From Amycolatopsis kentuckyensis (GTDB lineage Bacteria > Actinomycetota > Actinomycetes > Mycobacteriales > Pseudonocardiaceae), in the NCBI RefSeq assembly GCF_002155975.1, contig NZ_MUMI01000094.1, positions 1-64,000 on the forward strand: a stretch of DNA of 64,000 bases, written 5' to 3'. Positions 43,416 through 54,501 of the stretch are shown one piece after another. The stretch's first letter is position 1; every line of letters begins with the position of its first letter. The translations under genes and the position numbers were made by a program. The notes below the pieces were generated by a model. The model was given only the letters and a program-made list of their open reading frames with translations. It was not told the DNA's origin and searched no databases.

Positions 43416-43637
43416 AAGACGCCGGGCCGCGTGCAGCCCGCGACGGCAGCGAAGCCTGGCCGGGGCCGCTGGACCGTCCGCACGCGCGCCGCCCGCAAAG
43501 CTCGGCCCGCCCAGCCGCCGCAGCGCCCACCCCGGAACAGCTCCCCGCAAACCCGCCGAAGCGGACCAGGGTCACCACGACCGGGCACAGGCTGCGAGCC
43601 GGTGTGACGCGGCGAACGTGCCCGCGGACGGCCGGAC

Positions 43638-43643
43638 TACTCT
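43638..43643 (+). promoter_or_regulatory. -10 element of the sua5-like gene (leaderless)
   Basis: TACTCT ends eight bases before the ATG at 43652, so a leaderless transcript is likely and the start is fixed there. Confidence 0.5.
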
Positions 43644-43651
43644 TGGCGCCC

Positions 43652-44302
43652 ATGAGCGTGGTCTACGACTGCAGCAAGCGGGAGACCCGGGCCGATGGGC
43701 TGGCCGCCGCCGCCGGGGCGGTCCGGTCGAGCCGGCTCGTCGTCCTGCCGACCGATACCGTCTACGGGATCGGGGCCGATGCCTTCGACGCCGGCGCCGT
43801 CCAGGCGCTGCTGCGTGCCAAGAACCGCGGGCCGGACATGCCCGTCGGCGTGCTCGTCGGCTCGTGGTCCACTGTGGACGGCCTGGTGCTCGGCGTGCCG
43901 CCGCAGGCCCGGGCGCTCATCGAAGCCTTCTGGCCCGGCGACCTCTCCATCGTGCTGCCGCACGCGCCGAGCCTGCAGTGGAACCTCGGCGACGCCCGCG
44001 GCACCGTGATGCTCCGGATGCCGCTGCACCCCGTGGCCCTCGAACTGCTGCGCGACGTCGGGCCGATGGCCGTCTCGAGCGCGAACGTCTCCGGGCGGCC
44101 TCCGGCCAGCACCGCGCAGGAGGCGCAGGAACAGCTCGGCGACTCGGTCGCGGTGTACCTCGACGGCGGCTCGAGCGGCGAGGCCGTCGCGTCGAGCATC
44201 GTGGACCTCACCGGCACCGAACCCGTCGTGCTGCGCGAGGGCGCGGTGGGCAAGGAGGCCATCGCGGAGGTGCTCGGTGTGCCCGCGGAATCCTTGGCCT
44301 GA
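43652..44302 (+). CDS. tsaC: L-threonylcarbamoyladenylate synthase (Sua5/YciO/YrdC)
   Basis: 216 aa YrdC-fold protein: RSSRLVVLPTDTVYGIGADA, LLRAKNRGPDMPVGVL, FWPGDLSIVLP and the end motif GPMAVSSANVSGRPP. It makes threonylcarbamoyl-AMP from threonine, bicarbonate and ATP for the t6A37 modification of ANN-decoding tRNAs. In actinobacteria it follows prmC; here the metalloprotease stands between. No C-terminal Sua5 domain, so the TsaC length. Confidence 0.92.
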   Translation: MSVVYDCSKRETRADGLAAAAGAVRSSRLVVLPTDTVYGIGADAFDAGAVQALLRAKNRGPDMPVGVLVGSWSTVDGLVLGVPPQARALIEAFWPGDLSIVLPHAPSLQWNLGDARGTVMLRMPLHPVALELLRDVGPMAVSSANVSGRPPASTAQEAQEQLGDSVAVYLDGGSSGEAVASSIVDLTGTEPVVLREGAVGKEAIAEVLGVPAESLA

Positions 44303-44321
44303 AGCCGGATCACGACGGAAA

Positions 44322-44345
44322 CCGCGACACGATAGCGTGTCGCGG
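44322..44345. terminator. hairpin between the sua5-like and wecA-like genes
   Basis: CCGCGACACG-ATAG-CGTGTCGCGG is a perfect 10-bp stem with a four-base loop, 20 bp after the stop. It may terminate or attenuate read-through into the next gene. Confidence 0.55.
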
Positions 44346-44376
44346 GTGACCCCGACCCCGCGAGCGTGACGTCCCC

Positions 44377-45534
44377 GTGCCGCCCACATCCGGTCTGCTC
44401 CCCATCCGGGAATACATCCTCGTCGCGCTGACCGCGACGGCCGTGACCTACCTGCTCACCGGCGTCGTGCGCCGGGTCGCGATCCGCGTCGGCGCGATCG
44501 CCAACCCGCGCGCCCGCGACGTGCACGTCGCCCCGATCCCGCGGATGGGCGGGGTCGGCATCTTCCTCGGCGTCGCCGGCGCGATGGGCCTGGCCCACCA
44601 GCTGCCCGCGCTGTCGCACGGCTTCGACGCCTCGTTCGACTCGGTCGGCGTGCTGCTCGCCGCCGGCGTGATCTCGCTGATCGGCGCGCTCGACGACCGG
44701 TTCGAACTCGACGCCTGGACGAAACTGGCCGGCCAGGTCATGTGCGCCGGGATCCTGGTCATCTTCGGCGTGCAGTGGGTGTCGTTCTGGGTGCCGTGGG
44801 GCGGCACCGGCGGCTCGTTCGGCTCGGTGCTGGTGCTCGACAAGAACCAGGGCGCGCTGCTCACCGTCGTGATGGTCGTCGTCATGGTCAACGCGATGAA
44901 CTTCGTCGACGGCCTCGACGGGCTGGCCGGCGGCCTCGGCTTCATCGCCGCCACCGCCACCTGCGCGTTCTCGCTCGGCCTGCTCGACAGCTCCGGCGGC
45001 GACGTCGGCACCTACCCGCCCGCGCTGATCGCGGCCACGCTCGCCGGCGCCTGTCTGGGCTTCCTGCCGTACAACTTCCAGCCCGCCAAGATATTCATGG
45101 GCGACTCCGGCTCGATGATGATCGGCCTGATGCTCGCCGGCGCGACGACGTCGGCGTCCGGGCGCGTGCCGTACCCGCAGTTCAGCGGCAAGGACGCGAT
45201 CGCGCTGCTCTCGCCGCTGGTGGTCGTGGCGGCGGTGCTGTTCGTGCCGATGCTCGACCTGATCATGGCGGTCGTCCGGCGCACCCGGCGCGGCGAAAGC
45301 CCGTTCGCCGCCGACAAGATGCACCTCCACCACCGGCTGCTGGAGATCGGCCACTCCCAGCGGCGCGCGGTCCTGCTCATCTACTTGTGGGCCGGGATCC
45401 TCGCCTTCGGCGCGGTGTCGGTGACGCTGTTCGACGACGCCGCGGCGCTGTGGATCATCGGGATCGGGCTGGTCTTCGCGGTGGTCGTCTCGATCGTCCC
45501 GCGGCTGCGCTCGCGCAACCAGCCGGGCACCTGA
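44377..45534 (+). CDS. undecaprenyl-phosphate GlcNAc-1-phosphate transferase (WecA/MraY family)
   Basis: 385 aa with about eleven transmembrane helices. Polyprenyl-phosphate sugar-1-P transferase motifs: RDVHVAPIPRMGGVGIF, GALDDRFELD, NAMNFVDGLDGLAGG and the HHRLLEIGHSQR segment of WecA-like proteins. It loads GlcNAc-1-P (or a similar sugar) on the lipid carrier, starting arabinogalactan-linker or wall-polymer synthesis. Usual position directly before the atp operon in actinobacteria. Confidence 0.9.
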   Translation: MPPTSGLLPIREYILVALTATAVTYLLTGVVRRVAIRVGAIANPRARDVHVAPIPRMGGVGIFLGVAGAMGLAHQLPALSHGFDASFDSVGVLLAAGVISLIGALDDRFELDAWTKLAGQVMCAGILVIFGVQWVSFWVPWGGTGGSFGSVLVLDKNQGALLTVVMVVVMVNAMNFVDGLDGLAGGLGFIAATATCAFSLGLLDSSGGDVGTYPPALIAATLAGACLGFLPYNFQPAKIFMGDSGSMMIGLMLAGATTSASGRVPYPQFSGKDAIALLSPLVVVAAVLFVPMLDLIMAVVRRTRRGESPFAADKMHLHHRLLEIGHSQRRAVLLIYLWAGILAFGAVSVTLFDDAAALWIIGIGLVFAVVVSIVPRLRSRNQPGT

Positions 45535-45581
45535 CCGGCCGGGTTCTCTACACTCGGGTGGTAACCGAGCAGGGAGCCAGT

Positions 45582-46025
45582 GTGAGCGAAGCCGAAACGC
45601 ACGAGCAGGAGAACCCGCACGCCAAGGTGGTGCTGCAGGCGGCCCGCGCGATGACGAAAGCCTCGCTGCTGGTGACCCCGCCCGCGGTGCTGGTGTGCAT
45701 CGCGCTGTTCAGCATCCTCAACGGACTGCCCGGCTTCCTGGGCTCGCTCGTCGGCGGGGTGCTCGCGATGCTGGCGTCGCTGTCCACGCTGGGCATGATG
45801 AAGTTCAGCGCGGGCCAGGACCCGATGTTCGTCATGGTCATCGCGCTCGGCGGGTACGTCGTGAAGGTCGTCCTGCTCTTCGGGGCGCTGACGCTGCTGA
45901 AGGGCGTCACCGCACTGCACCCGATGTCGCTCGGCATCACGATGATCGTGGCCATCATGCTCGCCGCCGCGGCCGAGTTCGCCGCCTTCCGCAAGACCAA
46001 GATCCCGACGATCATCCCGTCCTGA
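45582..46025 (+). CDS. AtpI-like small membrane protein
   Basis: 147 aa with four hydrophobic helices (KASLLVTPPAVLVCIALFSIL onward), located directly upstream of atpB as AtpI is. AtpI is thought to help c-ring assembly or Mg uptake. GTG at 45582 follows AGGGAGCCAG, and TACACT at about 45549 is a possible -10. The hairpin at 46202 separates it from atpB. Confidence 0.7.
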   Translation: MSEAETHEQENPHAKVVLQAARAMTKASLLVTPPAVLVCIALFSILNGLPGFLGSLVGGVLAMLASLSTLGMMKFSAGQDPMFVMVIALGGYVVKVVLLFGALTLLKGVTALHPMSLGITMIVAIMLAAAAEFAAFRKTKIPTIIPS

Positions 46026-46201
46026 CGCCGTCCGTTTCGTCGCGGACCTCCGTTACTCTTCGTGCATCCGCGTGCGGCCGCTTGAGTGTGATCGGGACCA
46101 CAAAAGTGCGCCTTCGTGCGCGGGTGCGGACAGTGACCGGGACCCCGCCGGAGCCGGTGCCTGCGGCGTTCCGGATCCGGTCCCGGCGTGCACCGGACCT
46201 G

Positions 46202-46223
46202 GGTCCCGGGACGACCCGGGACC
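46202..46223. terminator. hairpin after the atpI-like gene
   Basis: GGTCCCGGG-ACGA-CCCGGGACC is a perfect 9-bp stem in the 543-bp gap 46026-46568. It probably ends the atpI-like transcript. I see no gene in this gap. Confidence 0.5.
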
Positions 46224-46481
46224 TAAGTCCTGGGCTGATCGGTTGGTTAGGAGTACGCCTGTCCGGCACTGATTGACCTGCTGGTATGGTCCGCGTCAAG
46301 GGTGGCGGCCTCGACCGCGCACTCCCTCAGACGAACCGCGATCAGCAGTGTGGCGACCGTGTAGTTCCGCCGTCCGGCCGCTGGTCCGAAGTAGACCGCA
46401 GGGCAGTGTTCACGCGAGACAACCCCGTGTGCAGAACGTGAAGCCGTGTTCAGCGCACGGTGGGGCAGCCGCCTCCGACGT

Positions 46482-46497
46482 CCCGATACGTATCGGG
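46482..46497. promoter_or_regulatory. 16-bp perfect palindrome upstream of atpB
   Basis: CCCGATACGTATCGGG is a perfect palindrome 71 bp before the atpB start, followed by GTACGTTAAGT which could hold the -10. It is a candidate operator for the ATP synthase operon. Confidence 0.5.
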
Positions 46498-46568
46498 TAC
46501 GTTAAGTCCAGATCGTGACGATTCCCCCGGCGGAGTGAACGCCGGCCGGGAGAACCGGAAGGAGCCCA

Positions 46569-47354
46569 GTGGGCGCGCTGGTATTGGCCGAGGGTGCGAC
46601 GTTCGCGCCGCCCGGCGCCGAAAGCTTCGAGTTGCCGGCGTTGTTCGGCGGAGTCACCAAGCCGATGCTGCTCGTCGTGCTTTCGGTTGTCATCATCGCC
46701 TCGTACTTCCTGCTGGCGACCCGCAAGCTGCAGGTCGTGCCGGGCAAGGGGCAGTTCGTCGCGGAGTCGATCTACGACTTCAGCCGCAACAACATCGCGC
46801 GCGAACAGATCGGGTCGAAAGACTTCAAGCCGTTCGTGCCGCTCGTTTTCGCATTGTTCACCTTCATCCTGGTGAACAACCTCTACGGGATCATCCCCGT
46901 CCTGCAGTTCCCGACCATGGCGCGGTTCGGTTTCCCGCTCGCCCTGTCGGTCCTCGTCGTCTACCCGGTGTACCACTACGTCGGGTTCAAGCGGCACGGT
47001 TTCAAGGGGTACTTCAAGAAGGAACTCGCGCCGCCGGGCGTGCCGGGCCCGGTGCTGCCGCTCTTCGCGCTGATCGAGTTCGCGGAGAAGTTCCTCCTCA
47101 ACCCGCTCACGCTCGCCATCCGTGTTTTCGCCGCCATGTTCGCGGGTCACCTGATCCTGGCGGTGTTCACCCTCGGGGGCACCTTCCTGCTGACCGAGAC
47201 CTCGGGCTGGGCGTTGAAGCCGGTTTCCCTGGTGGCGTGGCTGTTCGCCATCGCGATGACGTTCCTCGAGGCCTTCATCCAGGTGCTGCAGGCCTACATC
47301 TTCGCCCTGCTGTCGGCCGGGTACATCGGCGCCGCGCTGGCGTCGGAGCACTGA
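46569..47354 (+). CDS. atpB: F1Fo ATP synthase subunit a
   Basis: 261 aa with five to six membrane helices. The proton-channel arginine lies in the AEKFLLNPLTLAIRVFAAMFAGH helix (R in LAIRVFA), and the end IQVLQAYIFALLSAGYIGAAL is conserved. It forms the stator half-channels beside the c-ring. GTG at 46569 follows GGAAGGAG; first gene of the nine-subunit operon. Confidence 0.95.
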   Translation: MGALVLAEGATFAPPGAESFELPALFGGVTKPMLLVVLSVVIIASYFLLATRKLQVVPGKGQFVAESIYDFSRNNIAREQIGSKDFKPFVPLVFALFTFILVNNLYGIIPVLQFPTMARFGFPLALSVLVVYPVYHYVGFKRHGFKGYFKKELAPPGVPGPVLPLFALIEFAEKFLLNPLTLAIRVFAAMFAGHLILAVFTLGGTFLLTETSGWALKPVSLVAWLFAIAMTFLEAFIQVLQAYIFALLSAGYIGAALASEH

Positions 47355-47403
47355 GAACACAAGCCCCCGATCCACGCGAGCGCGTGGACCGAAGTGAAGG
47401 GAA

Positions 47404-47667
47404 ATGCACGTGAGCAACATCGTTCTGGCCCAGGCCGCGGAGCAGGCCGTCAACATCAACCCCGGCCTCGCCGCCATCGGTTACGGCCTGGGCGCGATCG
47501 GCCCGGGCATCGGTGTGGGTCTGATCTTCGCCGCCGTCATCAACGGCACCGCCCGCCAGCCGGAGGCGCAGGGCAAGCTGCAGGGCATCGGCTTCTCGAC
47601 CTTCGTTCTGACCGAGGTGCTCGCCCTGATCGGCATCGTCATCTACTTCATCGCCTCCGCAGGCTGA
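47404..47667 (+). CDS. atpE: F1Fo ATP synthase subunit c
   Basis: 87 aa hairpin of two helices. [19 protein letters not shown] is helix 1, [13 protein letters not shown] the polar loop, and [13 protein letters not shown] carries the ion-binding Glu. It forms the rotating c-ring, the target class of bedaquiline in mycobacteria. GTG six bases in (47410) is an alternative start. Confidence 0.95.
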   Translation: MHVSNIVLAQAAEQAVNINPGLAAIGYGLGAIGPGIGVGLIFAAVINGTARQPEAQGKLQGIGFSTFVLTEVLALIGIVIYFIASAG

Positions 47668-47696
47668 GTCACGCTCATCTCGCTTAAGGAGACGCC

Positions 47697-48257
47697 GTGC
47701 TGAACAGTGCCTTGGTCCTCGCAGCAGAGGGCGAAGTTCACAACCCGATCGTTCCGGAGTGGTCGGAACTGATCCTCGGCATCGTCGCCTTCCTGATCCT
47801 GCTGTTCATCCTCAAGAAGTACGTCGTCCCTCGCTTCGAGGCCGCGTACGAAGAGCGTGCGCAGAAGATCGAGGGAGGCATCGAGAAGGCCGAGCGGGCC
47901 CAGGCCGAGGCCGAAGAGGCGCTGGCCAAGTACAAGGCCCAGCTGCAGGAGGCCCGGTCCGAGGCCGCGAAGATCCGCGACGACGCCCGGCTCGAAGCCG
48001 AGCAGATCAAGGCGGAGCTGCGGGCCGAGGCGGAGGCCGAGTCCCAGCGCATCGTCGCCCAGGGCCAGGCCCAGCTGCAGGCCCAGAAGGCGCAGATCAT
48101 CGCGGAGCTGCGGGCCGACATGGGCCGCAACGCCGTCGAGCTGGCCAGCCGCATCGTCGGCGAGTCGCTCGAGGACGAGGCGCGCCGCCGCGGCACCGTC
48201 GACCGGTTCCTGGCGGAGCTGGAGACCGCCGGTGCCTCCAACGGAGCGGGGAAGTAA
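47697..48257 (+). CDS. atpF: F1Fo ATP synthase subunit b
   Basis: 186 aa. One N-terminal membrane helix (IVPEWSELILGIVAFLILLF) and a long Ala/Glu/Arg-rich coiled coil (KAERAQAEAEEALAKYKAQL) forming the peripheral stalk. Not fused to delta, unlike the mycobacterial b-delta chain. GTG start with AAGGAGACGCC. Confidence 0.94.
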   Translation: MLNSALVLAAEGEVHNPIVPEWSELILGIVAFLILLFILKKYVVPRFEAAYEERAQKIEGGIEKAERAQAEAEEALAKYKAQLQEARSEAAKIRDDARLEAEQIKAELRAEAEAESQRIVAQGQAQLQAQKAQIIAELRADMGRNAVELASRIVGESLEDEARRRGTVDRFLAELETAGASNGAGK

Positions 48258-48263
48258 CCAGAG

Positions 48264-49088
48264 ATGACGCTGCATGCTGCGAGCCGTGAAGCGCTCGGCC
48301 TCGCCGAGGAACGCCTCGGCGAGGTTCTGGCCGACGCGGGAGCCGACGCGGCCACGGTCGGCGACGAGCTGCTCTCGGTCGTCGACCTGCTGGACCGGGA
48401 GATCGGCCTGCGCCGGGCAGTGAGCGACGCCTCGGCGACGCCGGAGGCGCGCACCGGGCTGGTGCGCCGGCTGTTCGACGGCAAGCTGTCCGAACCGGCT
48501 CTGAAGGTGCTCGACGCCGTGGCGGGCAGCCGCTGGTCCAGCCCCCGCGAGCTGACCGACGGCCTCGAGTCGCTCGGTCGCTCGGCCCTGCTCACCTCGG
48601 CGGAGAAGACCGGGAACGTCGACACCGTCGAGTCCCAGCTCTTCCAGGTCTCGCGGGTCGTGGCCAACCACCCCGAGCTCGAGAAGGCGCTGTCGGACCT
48701 GACCGGCTCCGCCGACGCGAAGCGCGCGCTGGTGCGCGGGCTGTTCGCCGACAAGGTGGACGTGGTCACCGAGACCCTCGTCGAGCAGGTCGTGCGCCGG
48801 GCCAAGGGCCGCGGCGTCGGCATCGGGCTCGACAAGCTGGTGAAGCTGGCCGCGGAGCGGCGTGAGCGTTCGGTGGCCTACGTGACCAGCGCGAACGCCC
48901 TGTCCGACGAGCAGACCGCCCAGCTGGGCGCGAAGCTCGACGCCCTCTACGGGCGGCCGATCGCGCTGCACGTCGAGATCGACCCCCGGCTCGGCGGCGG
49001 CCTCGTCGTCCGCGTCGGCGACGAGGTCATCGACGGGAGCGCGGCGGGGCAGCTCGCGGCGCTGCGCAGGCGGCTGGCCCGGGCATAG
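48264..49088 (+). CDS. atpH: F1Fo ATP synthase subunit delta
   Basis: 274 aa, longer than the E. coli protein (177) by an N-terminal extension, as in other actinobacteria. C-terminal region RSVAYVTSANALSDEQTAQLGAKLDALYGR and GGLVVRVGDEVIDGS is the conserved delta/OSCP end that joins the b stalk to F1. It starts six bases after atpF. Confidence 0.92.
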   Translation: MTLHAASREALGLAEERLGEVLADAGADAATVGDELLSVVDLLDREIGLRRAVSDASATPEARTGLVRRLFDGKLSEPALKVLDAVAGSRWSSPRELTDGLESLGRSALLTSAEKTGNVDTVESQLFQVSRVVANHPELEKALSDLTGSADAKRALVRGLFADKVDVVTETLVEQVVRRAKGRGVGIGLDKLVKLAAERRERSVAYVTSANALSDEQTAQLGAKLDALYGRPIALHVEIDPRLGGGLVVRVGDEVIDGSAAGQLAALRRRLARA

Positions 49089-49145
49089 CCCCAGGTCACA
49101 CAAGACTTTGCATACTGGCAAGAACGAAGCGAGAGCGGGAAAGAC

Positions 49146-50786
49146 ATGGCCGAGCTGACGATCTCCTCGGATGAGATCCGTAGCGCGATCGAGAACTACG
49201 TCTCGAGTTACGCCCCGGACGTGAGCCGGGAAGAAGTTGGCACCGTGGTGGACGCCGGTGACGGCATCGCCCACGTCGAGGGCCTGCCCTCGGCCATGGC
49301 CAACGAGCTGCTCGAGTTCCCCGGCGGCGTCCTGGGCGTCGCACTGAACCTGGACGCGCGCTCCATCGGTGCCGCGATCCTCGGTGACTTCGAAAGCATC
49401 GAAGAGGGCCAGCAGGTCAAGCGCACCGGCCAGGTCCTGTCGGTGCCGGTCGGCGACGGCTACCTCGGCCGCGTCGTCAACCCGCTGGGCCAGGCGATCG
49501 ACGGCCTCGGCGACATCGAGACCACCGACCGCCGCGCGCTGGAGCTGAAGGCCGCTTCGGTGGTCGAGCGCCAGCCGGTGTCGGAGCCGCTGCAGACCGG
49601 CATCACCGCCATCGACGCGATGACGCCGATCGGCCGTGGCCAGCGCCAGCTGATCATCGGTGACCGCAAGACGGGCAAGACCGCCGTCGCCGTGGACACG
49701 ATCATCAACCAGAAGGCCAACTGGGAGACCGGCGACCCGAAGAAGCAGGTTCGCTGCATCTACGTCGCGATCGGCCAGAAGGGCTCCACGATCGCCGCCG
49801 TGAAGAAGTCCCTCGAGGACGCCGGCGCGCTGGAGTACACCACCATCGTCGCGGCCCCCGCGTCGGACTCGGCCGGCTTCAAGTGGATCGCGCCGTACAC
49901 AGGCTCGGCCATCGGCCAGCACTGGATGTACGAGGGCAAGCACGTCCTCATCGTGTTCGACGACCTGACCAAGCAGGCCGACGCCTACCGCGCGATCTCG
50001 CTGCTGCTGCGCCGCCCGCCGGGCCGCGAGGCGTTCCCCGGCGACGTCTTCTACTTGCACTCCCGCCTGCTGGAGCGCTGCGCGAAGCTGTCGGACGAGC
50101 TGGGCGCCGGCTCGCTGACCGGTCTCCCGATCATCGAGACCAAGGCGAACGACGTGTCGGCCTACATCCCGACCAACGTCATCTCGATCACCGACGGCCA
50201 GTGCTTCTTCCAGTCGGACCTGTTCAACGCCGGCCAGCGCCCGGCCATCGACGTGGGCATCTCGGTGTCCCGCGTGGGTGGTGCCGCGCAGGTCAAGGCG
50301 ATGAAGGACGTCGCGGGCTCGCTCCGCATCGACCTGTCGCAGTACCGCGAGCTGGAGGCCTTCGCGGCCTTCGCCTCGGACCTCGACGACGCCTCCAAGG
50401 CGCAGCTCGAGCGCGGTGCCCGGCTGTACGAGGTGCTCAAGCAGCCGCAGTACTCGCCGATCCCGGTCGAGGAGCAGGTCCTCACGGTGTACCTGGGCAC
50501 GAACGGGCACTACGACTCGGTCCCGACCGAGGACGTCCGCCGGTTCAACCACGAGTTCATCGACTCGGCCCGCCGCAAGCACGCCGACCTGATCAAGGGC
50601 ATCCGCGAGTCGGGCAAGTTCCCGCAGGAGACCCGCGAAGCCGTGGTCGAAGCGGTGAACGAGTTCAAGAAGGAGTTCACCACCTCCGAGGGCAAGTCCC
50701 TGGTCGAGGCGGACGCCGACGCGATGGACGCCGACAAGGTCGGGCACGAGACCGTCAAGGTCAACAAGCCCGCCCCGAAGAAGTGA
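49146..50786 (+). CDS. atpA: F1Fo ATP synthase subunit alpha
   Basis: 546 aa. P-loop [11 protein letters not shown] and the alpha signature [17 protein letters not shown]. The C-terminus has an extra acidic/lysine tail after FKKEFTT (about 35 residues, ending NKPAPKK) as in mycobacterial alpha subunits, where the extension suppresses ATP hydrolysis. Non-catalytic nucleotide-binding subunit of F1. Start at 49146 with AGAGCGGGAAAG upstream. Confidence 0.96.
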   Translation: MAELTISSDEIRSAIENYVSSYAPDVSREEVGTVVDAGDGIAHVEGLPSAMANELLEFPGGVLGVALNLDARSIGAAILGDFESIEEGQQVKRTGQVLSVPVGDGYLGRVVNPLGQAIDGLGDIETTDRRALELKAASVVERQPVSEPLQTGITAIDAMTPIGRGQRQLIIGDRKTGKTAVAVDTIINQKANWETGDPKKQVRCIYVAIGQKGSTIAAVKKSLEDAGALEYTTIVAAPASDSAGFKWIAPYTGSAIGQHWMYEGKHVLIVFDDLTKQADAYRAISLLLRRPPGREAFPGDVFYLHSRLLERCAKLSDELGAGSLTGLPIIETKANDVSAYIPTNVISITDGQCFFQSDLFNAGQRPAIDVGISVSRVGGAAQVKAMKDVAGSLRIDLSQYRELEAFAAFASDLDDASKAQLERGARLYEVLKQPQYSPIPVEEQVLTVYLGTNGHYDSVPTEDVRRFNHEFIDSARRKHADLIKGIRESGKFPQETREAVVEAVNEFKKEFTTSEGKSLVEADADAMDADKVGHETVKVNKPAPKK

Positions 50787-50797
50787 GCTGATAGCTC

Positions 50798-53166
<2,369 letters not shown>

Positions 53167-53176
53167 CGTCCTGACG

Positions 53177-53218
53177 ACGGCGGGGGCTGTGTCCATTGTG
53201 GACCTGGGCCCCCGCCGT
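53177..53218 (+). terminator. hairpin between atpD and atpC
   Basis: ACGGCGGGGGC and GCCCCCGCCGT form a perfect 11-bp stem followed by TCTCAT. TACACT (53243-53248) downstream looks like a separate -10, so atpC may be partly uncoupled from the operon. Confidence 0.6.
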
Positions 53219-53280
53219 TCTCATAGCGGGAGACAGACCTATTACACTCGGTGGCAACACCCCGAGTTAAGGAGTGCTAC

Positions 53281-53646
53281 GTGGCTGAGATGTCCGTGGA
53301 GCTGGTGGCCGTCGAGCGCCGTCTCTGGTCGGGTACTGCCACTTTCGTGGTGGCCCAGACCACCGAGGGTGAGATCGGCATCATGGCCGGTCACGAACCC
53401 GTGCTCGGGCAGCTGGTCGAGGGTGGCGTGGTCAAGGTGACGACCACCGACGGTGAGACGGTGTGCGCGGCCGTGCACGGCGGGTTCCTCTCTGTGACCG
53501 GTACCGGGGTGAGCATCCTCGCCGAGAGCGCCGAGCTCTCCGACGAGATCGACGTGGAAGCGGCAAAGGCGGCCCTGACCGGGGACGACGAGACCGAGCG
53601 GGCGAGGGCCTCGGCCCAGCTCCGCGCAGCGGGCCAGACGGCCTGA
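53281..53646 (+). CDS. atpC: F1Fo ATP synthase subunit epsilon
   Basis: 121 aa. Beta sandwich with [21 protein letters not shown] and [16 protein letters not shown], then a short helical C-terminal part ([20 protein letters not shown]), as in mycobacteria. It regulates rotary catalysis. GTG at 53281 follows AAGGAG at seven bases. Confidence 0.93.
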   Translation: MAEMSVELVAVERRLWSGTATFVVAQTTEGEIGIMAGHEPVLGQLVEGGVVKVTTTDGETVCAAVHGGFLSVTGTGVSILAESAELSDEIDVEAAKAALTGDDETERARASAQLRAAGQTA

Positions 53647-53671
53647 GCGCGAGACGGGCAGGAGCCGGGCC

Positions 53672-54106
53672 GTGAAGATCACCGTGGTCGTAGCAGGGCT
53701 CCTGATCGTGCTCGCGGTGCTGGCCGCCTGGTACGGCCAGCGGTGGATCCGGATGCGCCGCGGTGGCGGCGTCAGCGTCGCGCTGCGGTGGCGTCCGGAC
53801 AGCCCGCGGTCCAGCTGGCACCTGGGGCTGGGCCGCTACGAGGGTGACGAGTTCGTCTGGTACCGCGTGTGGAGCCTGCGGACCGGCGCCGACCGCGTCT
53901 TCCAGCGCGAGAGCATGCAGATCGCCGACCGCCGCGACCCGTCCGGCACCGAGGCCTACGCCGTGCCCGAGGGCTCGATCGTGCTGCGCTGCGAGTCCGA
54001 GACCCAGGAAGCGATCGAGATCGCGATGGGGCCTGGTGCGCTGACGGGCTTCCTCTCGTGGCTCGAATCCGCCCCGCCCGGGCGACGTCTTCCGCGCGCT
54101 TCCTGA
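53672..54106 (+). CDS. DUF2550 family membrane-anchored protein
   Basis: 144 aa. One N-terminal helix (VVVAGLLIVLAVLAAWYGQR) and a DUF2550 domain (GGGVSVALRWRPD, WHLGLGRYEGDEFVWYRVWS). It follows atpC in most actinobacteria. Function unknown; PH-like fold is possible. Confidence 0.82.
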   Translation: MKITVVVAGLLIVLAVLAAWYGQRWIRMRRGGGVSVALRWRPDSPRSSWHLGLGRYEGDEFVWYRVWSLRTGADRVFQRESMQIADRRDPSGTEAYAVPEGSIVLRCESETQEAIEIAMGPGALTGFLSWLESAPPGRRLPRAS

Positions 54107-54123
54107 ACCCTACGGCGAACTGC

Positions 54124-54134
54124 CTCAACTTGAG
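54124..54134. promoter_or_regulatory. CTCAACTTGAG palindrome
   Basis: A perfect 5-1-5 palindrome lies 37 bp before the ABM monooxygenase start, upstream of its -10 TACCGT (54159-54164). Candidate operator for a regulator not in the window. Confidence 0.35.
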
Positions 54135-54171
54135 ACAGTTGCGGCCGGGGTCTTGGCCTACCGTTGAGCGC

Positions 54172-54492
54172 ATGATTTTCATCGTGGTCAAGTGGCCGGT
54201 GAAGCCCGAGTACGCGGACTCCTGGCCGGACATCGTCGGGGACTACACCGCGAACACCCGCGCGGAGGCCGGCAACCGGTTCTTCGAGTGGTCCCGCAGC
54301 ATCGAGGACAAGAACACGTACGTGCTGGTCGAAGGCTTCGACGGCCAGGACGCGGCCGTCGCGCACGTCGGCTCCGACCACTTCAAGTGGGCGGTCGAGA
54401 ACCTGGGTGCCTACCTCAGCGACAACCCGCAGATCATCAACGTCCAGGACGCCTCCGACTGGGGCCCGATGGCCGAAATTTCACCGCACTAA
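54172..54492 (+). CDS. putative quinol/antibiotic-biosynthesis monooxygenase (ABM)
   Basis: 106 aa ferredoxin-like dimeric alpha-beta barrel: MIFIVVKWPVKPEYADSWPD, GNRFFEWSRSIEDKNTYVLV and SDHFKWAVENLGAYLSDNPQ. YgiN-type members oxidise quinols without cofactor. The -10 TACCGT ends seven bases before the ATG, so the transcript is probably leaderless. Confidence 0.82.
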   Translation: MIFIVVKWPVKPEYADSWPDIVGDYTANTRAEAGNRFFEWSRSIEDKNTYVLVEGFDGQDAAVAHVGSDHFKWAVENLGAYLSDNPQIINVQDASDWGPMAEISPH

Positions 54493-54501
54493 ACTCGCGG
54501 T

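Noticed and set aside
43332-43607. 91-codon frame upstream of the sua5-like gene
   Set aside because: Biased Arg/Pro/Gly composition, no start context, overlaps the inverted repeat and divergent promoters.
46072-46518. Small frames in the atpI-atpB gap
   Set aside because: Several overlapping frames of equal quality, no ribosome sites, and hairpins cross them.
47643-50747. 1034-codon open frame antisense to the atp genes
   Set aside because: Shadow of atpF-atpA; no family signature, and the sense strand has perfect ATP synthase motifs.
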